DNA of 7,472 bases, taken from the NCBI GenBank assembly GCA_014378965.1, contig JACMMR010000019.1, forward strand, positions 1 through 7,472, written 5' to 3'. This stretch comes from Candidatus Parcubacteria bacterium (GTDB lineage Bacteria > Patescibacteriota > Minisyncoccia > Phycocordibacterales > CAIZLB01). Made by a program: the position numbers and the translations under genes. The notes under the pieces were generated by a model. That model did no database searches, was not told where the DNA came from, and saw only the letters and a list, made by a program, of their open reading frames with translations. Shown here piece by piece: positions 1-4,943 of the stretch (the first letter of the stretch is position 1; the number at the start of each line of letters is the position of its first letter).

Positions 1-15
1 CAAAAAGGTTTAAAA

Positions 16-92
16 GGTGATGTAGCTCAGTTGGTTAGAGCACAGGATTCATAATCCTGGGGTCGAGGGTTCAAGTCCCTCTTTCACCACCA
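16..92 (+). tRNA. tRNA with CAT anticodon, probably elongator tRNA-Met
   Basis: A full cloverleaf is visible. The D arm begins GTAGCTCAG, the anticodon stem is CAGGA/TCCTG around the loop TTCATAA (anticodon CAT), and the T arm is GAGGG/CCCTC around TTCAAGT. The discriminator A is followed by an encoded CCA at 90-92. Position 1 pairs with 72, so it is not the initiator type, which has a 1:72 mismatch. A CAT anticodon can also belong to tRNA-Ile2, in which C34 becomes lysidine; the overall look, including the GGGTC variable loop, favours elongator Met, but this is a judgement from memory. Oddly, the acceptor stem has a T:T mismatch at 6:67 and a G:T wobble at 7:66. tRNA 3' ends are common integration sites for islands. 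Confidence 0.93.
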
Positions 93-98
93 CTTACG

Positions 99-130
99 AC
101 GCCCCTTTCGAAAGATTGGGGCGTTTTTTT
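99..130 (+). terminator. Rho-independent terminator of the tRNA
   Basis: The inverted repeat ACGCCCC (99-105) and GGGGCGT (118-124) encloses a 12-base loop and runs into a T tract ending at 130. It begins a few bases after the CCA end of the tRNA, so it ends the tRNA transcript and insulates it from the genes to the right. Confidence 0.88.
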
Positions 131-147
131 ATACTGATTTTCTCGAT

Positions 148-166
148 TAGTAGCCGCCTAGTAGCC
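148..166 (+). repeat. Short direct repeat TAGTAGCC x2
   Basis: TAGTAGCC occurs at 148-155 and again at 159-166, 11 bases apart. The surrounding stretch 131-192 has no gene. Short direct repeats just beyond a tRNA attachment site sometimes serve as integrase arm sites, but no integrase is present here, so no function is claimed. Confidence 0.3.
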
Positions 167-192
167 AACAAGCAAATTATAGCTCTAATTTC

Positions 193-217
193 AAAAAAAT
201 TAACTAGACAATCTAGT
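193..217 (-). terminator. Rho-independent terminator of the GHKL-HEPN gene
   Basis: Read on the minus strand, the perfect 6-bp stem ACTAGA/TCTAGT (217-212 with 208-203) has a TTG loop and is followed by TTAA and seven T residues (199-193). It starts 16 bases after the stop codon of the minus-strand ATPase gene. The stem is AT-rich and therefore modest in strength, but the position and T tract fit. Confidence 0.65.
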
Positions 218-232
218 GGTGCCCTTTAGTTA

Positions 233-1879
233 TTAATTGTGTTTATAATTATTTGCTACTTCAATTCTGCACATTAAATGTGAAATAAGACTTAACAAAT
301 CTAGGCAATCTTTCTCCGAAAAAAGTCCTGAAACAGAAAGGTCCATAGCTTCCTCATGTGCAACCACATTACGTCCGCCAGATATTATTCCCTGTGAAAG
401 CATTCTTTGAGCATTTTCAATGTTATCAGTAGTACTTGTTGCAAAATTAGTACCATTAACTCGCAAATAACCTACTGCTACTTTTAATATCTTAGTTGCA
501 TCCGAACCAAATACATTTCCCATAAGATCTAAATCCCTCTCGATAGTCACACCAGCATATTCACGAGTACGATTTGCGTATCTTTTCACTGACTCTAAAA
601 ACGCAGCATAGTAATTCTGGCTTATGTATCCTTGTGCAGAAGCATCTCTGATTTCTGGATGTAGATGTCGCCAATGTAATGCTGGGTACTCAGGAATAAG
701 CTCGTGCAGCGCCTGCACCACAGGATTATATGAGGTATCCACACCCTCATCATCACTCATTGTGTTTACAATTTTTTCTGCTAATTTCTTAATATTTTCT
801 GGTAATGTTGCAAACCATTTCTGTTTATCGATACCCGTTTTTTCTCTAAAATCGTCATCCTTTTTATCTTTTCTTTTTTCTCTCCAACTTATACCAACTT
901 TCGTCACAAGCTCATTTAACCACTCCCTAAATTGGGCCATTTTTTCATTTTCCCAATTAATAGATTGTCGGTTCGTGGAAATAACATCCTCGTCAAGTAG
1001 ATCAATAAAATCAGCCTTGATCCATCCGGTTAAATATTGGTAAAAATGGCTAGATGTGCTATTCGAAAAAAACTCAGGTGCATTTACTAGTTTGCCACGA
1101 GAGAAAATAGTAATCCCCCTTAAACCAGAACTAGGCTTTACTGGAGTCTTACTCGTTATGAGATTAAATTCAATAGAATCAAGATACTCAAATGGGTTCA
1201 ACTCTAAGCTAGTTTTATCCCAAGAAAATTCGTGCTCGATTTGTTGATAACGTCTTTCATTGGTAATTTCAATAGTTTGTCCATTGTTATTTTTTAAAAT
1301 AATTTTAAAATTATTATCAACAATAAATAATTTTGAAAGGCTATCTGCTGTTGCTTCCAAGTCAAAAGAAGATTTTCTTTTTAATTGTCTCAGAGTTATA
1401 TAGGTACCATCCAAGCGCTTAGTATCTTCGTCTTGAACTTCTGACTCTGGTTGATATACACTTTCAGATTTAAGCAAAGCATTCCAATCCAGTTTGAATC
1501 TGTTACGTTTTCCGCCTTGAGCAGTGTCAAATACGATTTCCTCAGCCAATCCGAACAGGGCTAATTTACCTAACCCCTTTTTACCAGTCGGCAATCTTTT
1601 ATATTTTGTTGAAGGTTTATCTCCTTCGAGATTGCGCCGGTTTCTCCCAATTACAAGAAATTTATTCTGTATATCATCAGCACCCATACCAGTACCATTG
1701 TCACTAACTGTAATTGTTTTAGGCTGGCCATTAAGCTCGTGAAATTCGACTATAACCTCGCTGGCATCCGCATCATATGCATTAGAAATTAGCTCGGCTA
1801 ATGCTGGAGGTAAAGTAGAATACATTTTTACCCCTAAATGTTCGATAGTTCTTGGATCAAACCTCAGTTCATACGCCAT
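233..1879 (-). CDS. GHKL (MutL/MORC-like) ATPase with C-terminal HEPN-like (Ymh-type) domain
   Basis: A 548-residue cytoplasmic protein. Residues 1-190 form a GHKL ATPase: N-box ELISNAYDADA (29-39), DNGTGM (60-65) and the glycine-rich lid GKKGLGK (99-105). An S5-like transducer region follows (about 220-320, including STNRQSINW), as in MutL, Hsp90 and MORC proteins. A charged linker (KRKDKKDDD, about 335-343) leads to a helical C-terminal domain (about 400-545) that begins LHPEIRDA and contains GGRNVVAHEE. This resembles the Hypoth_Ymh (TIGR02391-like) domain, and RNVVAH (503-508) fits the R-x4-6-H catalytic motif of HEPN ribonucleases. MutL/MORC-like ATPases beside 5mC methylases and Vsr are a described RM association; the RNase role is inferred. 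Start: ATG at 1879 lies 6 bases after GGGGAG. A TTG two codons upstream directly abuts that sequence and is rejected. The gene is divergent from the RM operon. Confidence 0.85.
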   Translation of the reverse strand: MAYELRFDPRTIEHLGVKMYSTLPPALAELISNAYDADASEVIVEFHELNGQPKTITVSDNGTGMGADDIQNKFLVIGRNRRNLEGDKPSTKYKRLPTGKKGLGKLALFGLAEEIVFDTAQGGKRNRFKLDWNALLKSESVYQPESEVQDEDTKRLDGTYITLRQLKRKSSFDLEATADSLSKLFIVDNNFKIILKNNNGQTIEITNERRYQQIEHEFSWDKTSLELNPFEYLDSIEFNLITSKTPVKPSSGLRGITIFSRGKLVNAPEFFSNSTSSHFYQYLTGWIKADFIDLLDEDVISTNRQSINWENEKMAQFREWLNELVTKVGISWREKRKDKKDDDFREKTGIDKQKWFATLPENIKKLAEKIVNTMSDDEGVDTSYNPVVQALHELIPEYPALHWRHLHPEIRDASAQGYISQNYYAAFLESVKRYANRTREYAGVTIERDLDLMGNVFGSDATKILKVAVGYLRVNGTNFATSTTDNIENAQRMLSQGIISGGRNVVAHEEAMDLSVSGLFSEKDCLDLLSLISHLMCRIEVANNYKHN

Positions 1880-1885
1880 AACCAA

Positions 1886-1891
1886 CTCCCC
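1886..1891 (-). promoter_or_regulatory. Ribosome binding site of the GHKL-HEPN gene
   Basis: GGGGAG on the minus strand, 6 bases before ATG (1879-1877). The spacing decides the start in favour of this ATG over the TTG at 1885-1883, which has no spacing at all. Confidence 0.75.
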
Positions 1892-1904
1892 TTTCGAACG
1901 TTTT

Positions 1905-1952
1905 CTCTTATGCTATTTATTAGGTTAAAGCTACTAGCTCCTCGAATAAGAG
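1905..1952 (-). repeat. Inverted repeat in the leader of the GHKL-HEPN gene
   Basis: CTCTTAT (1905-1911) and ATAAGAG (1946-1952) are exact complements and could pair in the minus-strand leader RNA. Between them sits the near-palindrome AGCTA-C-TAGCT (1929-1939). The base of this structure ends about 13 bases before the ribosome binding site. It may be an RNA structure or a pair of protein-binding half-sites; neither is proven. Confidence 0.35.
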
Positions 1953-1972
1953 TATGCCCTATTATTTATAGC
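1953..1972 (-). promoter_or_regulatory. Putative promoter -10 and start-site element of the GHKL-HEPN gene
   Basis: On the minus strand, GC-TATAAA (1972-1965) is a good -10 hexamer, and AGGGCATA (1960-1953) follows where transcription would start. No convincing -35 hexamer lies 16-18 bases upstream. The GCTAT...AGGGCATA arrangement is repeated at the divergent promoter (2047-2064), which supports both calls. The predicted leader is about 75-80 nt. Confidence 0.45.
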
Positions 1973-2045
1973 TTTTCTAATATTCCGATCACACTAAACT
2001 CTAGTTATTAAGCAAAAAAATTTGGAGCAAACTATTACATATTTG

Positions 2046-2064
2046 TGCTATCTTTAAGGGCATA
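2046..2064 (+). promoter_or_regulatory. Putative extended -10 promoter of the ASCH/RM operon
   Basis: TGCTATCTT (2046-2054) is an extended -10 element (TGn plus TATCTT). AGGGCATA (2057-2064) follows at the expected start point, just before the ribosome binding site AAGGA (2068-2072). No good -35 is seen, as is common for extended -10 promoters. The AGGGCATA copy matches the one at the opposing promoter, in the same orientation relative to transcription. Confidence 0.45.
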
Positions 2065-2080
2065 AAAAAGGATATTTAAC

Positions 2081-2401
2081 TTGTGTAAAAAAATACTTTA
2101 CCTAACACTAAAAAAGCCACAATTTCAAGTTACTGTTTCAGGTGAAAAAAAATCAGAGTTTAGAAGACCGAGTAAATGGATTTTAAGCAGGGTATTAAAT
2201 AAACAATATGACTTTGTAAAGTTCACAAATGGCTATGGTTCAGATAAACCTAGCTTTAGGTGTGAATTTAAAGGCTGGAAATATGCTGAGCCAAAAAGAT
2301 ATGTTTATAGCAATGGGTTAGTTGTAAATACTGACTCGAATTATATTGAAATTGTATTGGGGTGTATTTTAGAAGTGGAAAATTATAAAAATGAAATATA
2401 A
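2081..2401 (+). CDS. Small ASCH-domain (PUA-like) protein, first gene of the RM operon
   Basis: A 106-residue single-domain protein. The N-terminal strand YLTLKKPQF leads into SGEKKSEFR (20-28), the G-x-K-x-x-E-x-R signature of ASCH domains; KFTNGYG (47-53) and the last strand IEIVLGCILE (89-98) match the small ASCH proteins often found in phages and mobile elements. ASCH is a PUA-like beta-barrel fold tied to RNA or modified-nucleotide binding; E. coli YqfB, a relative, is an N4-acetylcytidine amidohydrolase. Which activity applies here is unknown. The start is TTG at 2081, 8 bases after AAGGA; no ATG lies in frame. The rare start may keep expression low. The end overlaps the methyltransferase start by 11 bases, implying coupled translation. 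Confidence 0.8.
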   Translation: MCKKILYLTLKKPQFQVTVSGEKKSEFRRPSKWILSRVLNKQYDFVKFTNGYGSDKPSFRCEFKGWKYAEPKRYVYSNGLVVNTDSNYIEIVLGCILEVENYKNEI

Positions 2402-3317
2402 GTTTATTGACCTGTTTGCGGGGATAGGCGGTTTCCACTTAGCACTTAGCCAAAATAATATGGAATGTGTTTTTGCTTCTGAAATCGACGAAGCCGCAAG
2501 AAAAACTTATTTGGCTAATCACAAAATACCGCCTCACTCATTTAATGACGATATAAGAGCAATATCACCTAACGATATACCCGATCATGACATATTGTGT
2601 GCAGGCTTCCCTTGTCAACCATTTTCCCAAGCTGGTCACAAAAGAGGATTTGATGATATTGCAGACTCTGACCGGGGTACACTTTTTTTTAGCATCTTAG
2701 AGATTTTGCATGCAAAAAGACCCAAAGCTTTTATCTTAGAAAACGTCAGGCACCTGCTAAAGCATGATAATGGCAGGACTTTTAACATAATTCACGATCA
2801 TCTAACTGAAGCTGGATATTCAGTGAATTATAAAATTATTAAAGCTTCAGAATTTGGAAGACCTCAGCTTAGACCAAGAATTTATATTGTCGGATTTGAT
2901 AATAACAATGTAGATACTACAAAGCCTTTCTTGTTCCCTAAAAGCATACCGTTAAAAATGACAATGTCAGATGTTTGGGAGAGTAAATGTGATCGAGAGA
3001 TTGGATTCACATTGCGAGTTGGCGGGAAATGTTCGCCAATCGATGATAGAAGAAATTGGGATGGTTATTGGATCAATGGGGAAGTAAAGCGATTAAAACC
3101 GAAACAGGGTAAACGTATGATGGGTTTACCTGAAGACTTCATTTTTCCCGTTCCAGAAGCACAAGCAATGAAGCAGCTTGGTAATAGTGTTTGTGTCGAC
3201 GTTGTAAAACATATCGGATCAGAAGTAAGAGCATACTTAGATAGAAACTCAAAAAAATCGATGGTAAACAATGAAATTAGCCAAGAAGAGGTACAGCTTA
3301 AATATGCAATCAACTAA
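2391..3317 (+). CDS. DNA cytosine-5 methyltransferase (type II RM)
   Basis: A 308-residue enzyme that moves a methyl group from SAM to C5 of cytosine in the recognition site, protecting host DNA. All main family motifs are present in order: I (DLFAGIGG, 7-14), IV with catalytic Cys75 (GFPCQPFSQ), VI (ENV, 117-119), VIII (QLRPR, 159-163), IX (about 233-247, KRMMGLP) and X (QLGNSV, 262-267). The target-recognition region is short (about 185-232) and contains FTLRVGGKCS and DDRRNWDGYW; as recalled, it does not look like that of M.HpaII, so the target cannot be read off directly. The protein is on the small side for the family but intact. ATG at 2391 has only a weak upstream GGA and sits inside the end of the ASCH gene, so translation is probably coupled. 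It overlaps the endonuclease gene by 14 bases. Confidence 0.95.
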   Translation: MKYKFIDLFAGIGGFHLALSQNNMECVFASEIDEAARKTYLANHKIPPHSFNDDIRAISPNDIPDHDILCAGFPCQPFSQAGHKRGFDDIADSDRGTLFFSILEILHAKRPKAFILENVRHLLKHDNGRTFNIIHDHLTEAGYSVNYKIIKASEFGRPQLRPRIYIVGFDNNNVDTTKPFLFPKSIPLKMTMSDVWESKCDREIGFTLRVGGKCSPIDDRRNWDGYWINGEVKRLKPKQGKRMMGLPEDFIFPVPEAQAMKQLGNSVCVDVVKHIGSEVRAYLDRNSKKSMVNNEISQEEVQLKYAIN

Positions 3318-4332
3318 AAAGAACAGAGGCGAATGGAGTGAGCTTTATGTTTTTTGCCAACTGATTCTCAAAAACACCCTTCCGTTTGGCGATACCAACG
3401 GGCGCGCCGTTGATAATGATTTTTTGACAATATTGAAGCTGGCACACGATCATGAGGAAGCTATTTTTAATAGGCTAAAAAACGGGAAGCTGCAGATCGT
3501 AAAAAATGACGGCGCTATAGTTAAAGAACTATTAATATCAGAGGCGTTTGACGAGGGGCAGCTTAAAATTATTTTTGATCAAATAAGAAATGGTGTTGGT
3601 CGTACGTTTAATATGGATTCATTTATCCCAATAATGAACAAACTAAATATCCAGAAATTTAAGGGGAATTCTTCAAAAAAAGCGGATATATGGATTGGTT
3701 TTGATTATCAGGCAACCATTCATGACTTAGATCCGATGGGCATCAAATCATATGCGGGAGGTGCCCCCACCTTACTTAACTCCTCTAAGGTCACTAATTT
3801 TATATATGAGATTACCAATTTTACGGGGAGTGTTAACCAAGTAAATGCGATTGAAAGTAGAAGCAAAATAAAAGATCGTGTAAAGAAAATACTTGCTGAA
3901 GGAGGAGTATTTACATATACACCTTCCAATGACAATGTGCATGAGAAAAACCTCAGAATGGTAGACTCAAAAATGCCTGAATTACTAGCTGAAGTATTAA
4001 TAAAATACTACAGAGGTGATGGCTGTCTTTTATCAAGTTTGGTTGTTGAGGAGCAAAAAATTGCGCGGTTTAAAGACTATTTAAAAGCAGTAGTCTTAGG
4101 AATGTTTTCATCAAAAGAGTGGGATGGAAACTATACCTCTAACGGCACGATAATTCTCCATGACGCAGATACTTTGGTTTTATACCATGTCATGAAAGAC
4201 AAAATCTTCAAGGATTATTTTTTTAGTAAAACAAAGCTTGATACTCCAGCATCTAGGAATGGATTCGGAAAGTTATATATAGAAAACAATAAAATCTACA
4301 TGAAGCTAAACCTTCAAATCAGAAGTATATAA
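3304..4332 (+). CDS. HpaII-family type II restriction endonuclease
   Basis: A 342-residue protein that would cut unmethylated foreign DNA. It begins with NRGEWSELYVF (7-17), the conserved N-terminal box of the HpaII family (RE_HpaII), and contains GAPTLLNSSKVTNF (153-166), another family hallmark. A likely PD-(D/E)xK-type core is KADIWIGF (126-133, Asp128) followed by GIKS (146-149, Lys148); assigning these as catalytic is inference. R.HpaII is about 358 residues and cuts CCGG, so this protein is close to full length. ATG at 3304 places the family box near the N-terminus, with AGAGG 12 bases upstream; an upstream in-frame ATG at 3271 would add 11 residues and has a poorer ribosome site. Following the methyltransferase gene lets protection be made first. 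CCGG occurs in the window at 1026, 1637, 2672 and 5879 by eye. Confidence 0.85.
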   Translation: MQSTKKNRGEWSELYVFCQLILKNTLPFGDTNGRAVDNDFLTILKLAHDHEEAIFNRLKNGKLQIVKNDGAIVKELLISEAFDEGQLKIIFDQIRNGVGRTFNMDSFIPIMNKLNIQKFKGNSSKKADIWIGFDYQATIHDLDPMGIKSYAGGAPTLLNSSKVTNFIYEITNFTGSVNQVNAIESRSKIKDRVKKILAEGGVFTYTPSNDNVHEKNLRMVDSKMPELLAEVLIKYYRGDGCLLSSLVVEEQKIARFKDYLKAVVLGMFSSKEWDGNYTSNGTIILHDADTLVLYHVMKDKIFKDYFFSKTKLDTPASRNGFGKLYIENNKIYMKLNLQIRSI

Positions 4333-4368
4333 AAAACTTGGGTTCTGCTTCATTTTGGGATGTAAAAA

Positions 4369-4833
4369 ATGTTAGAACATAAGACTCTGGAACAGCGCAG
4401 TCGCAATATGGCGGCGGTCAAAGCTTCAGATACCTTGTCGGAAGTTTACAAAAGGAAACTACTCTTTTCTGAAGGGTTCAGATATCGTCTCAAACAAAAG
4501 GGCTTGCCAGGGAAACATGATATTGTCTTAGCTAAATACAAAACTGTAGTTTTTATTCACGGTTGCTTTTGGCACAGACATCTATGCCATTTAGGAACCA
4601 CGCGCAAATCTAATACAGACTTCTGGAAGAAAAAATTTACCTCCAATGTAGATCGAGACAATAGAGTTATTCAATCCCTTTTGGAATTAGGGTGGAGGAA
4701 AGTAATAATTTGGGAGTGCGCAATTAAAGGTAAACTTAAACTGCCTAAAAATATTTTAAAGTTAAGACTTTTTTCAAGTATTTGTGAGAATCCCGAAAAA
4801 ATAATTGAAATTTATGGCATAAAAATAACCTGA
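4369..4833 (+). CDS. vsr: Very short patch repair (Vsr) endonuclease
   Basis: A 154-residue DNA mismatch endonuclease. Vsr nicks 5' of the T in T:G mismatches that arise when 5-methylcytosine deaminates, starting repair back to C:G. The key residues fall at the same numbers as in E. coli Vsr: Glu25, metal-binding Asp51, His64 and catalytic His69, intercalating Phe67, Trp68 and Trp86, and the zinc site Cys66, His71, Cys73 and Cys117 (HGCFWHRHLC, WEC). The usual GRPD/GKPD is GKHD here, a change next to Asp51. The start ATG lies 8 bases after GGGA, 36 bases downstream of the endonuclease stop, so it is probably in the same operon with its own ribosome site. Its target should match the methyltransferase site. 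The protein looks active and full length. Confidence 0.95.
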   Translation: MLEHKTLEQRSRNMAAVKASDTLSEVYKRKLLFSEGFRYRLKQKGLPGKHDIVLAKYKTVVFIHGCFWHRHLCHLGTTRKSNTDFWKKKFTSNVDRDNRVIQSLLELGWRKVIIWECAIKGKLKLPKNILKLRLFSSICENPEKIIEIYGIKIT

Positions 4834-4917
4834 GAGATATCACACCGTATTGAAAGCCATGCATTCGAAGCTGCTGTAGACGCATTATTTCATCTAGAAA
4901 AAACAGAAAAGAATTAT

Positions 4918-4943
4918 AAAAAAAAGAGCTATTTCTGTAGGCT
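4918..4943 (-). terminator. Possible terminator overlapping the end of the KAP gene
   Basis: On the minus strand, AGC-C-TA (4943-4938) can pair with TAGCT (4931-4927) around a 6-base loop with one bulged C. A T tract follows at 4925-4918. The stem includes the last codons and the TAG stop of the KAP gene. It is weak, and no clear terminator for the converging vsr transcript was found in 4834-4917. Confidence 0.4.

Noticed and set aside
148..166. TAGTAGCC direct repeats as an attachment or integrase arm site
   Set aside because: Only 8 bases, two copies, and no integrase or distant copy in the window.
624..1043. Plus-strand open frame of 139 codons opposite the GHKL gene
   Set aside because: It lies wholly antisense to a gene with clear family motifs; its low-complexity Ser/Phe-rich product is typical of a shadow frame. 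The same holds for 1056-1247 and 1524-1742.
1988..1993. TGTGAT upstream of the GHKL promoter as a CRP half-site
   Set aside because: The matching right half (TCACA) is absent at the proper spacing.
3065..3935. Minus-strand frames at 3065-3313 and 3720-3935
   Set aside because: They overlap motif IX/X of the methyltransferase and the core of the endonuclease in antisense; shadows.
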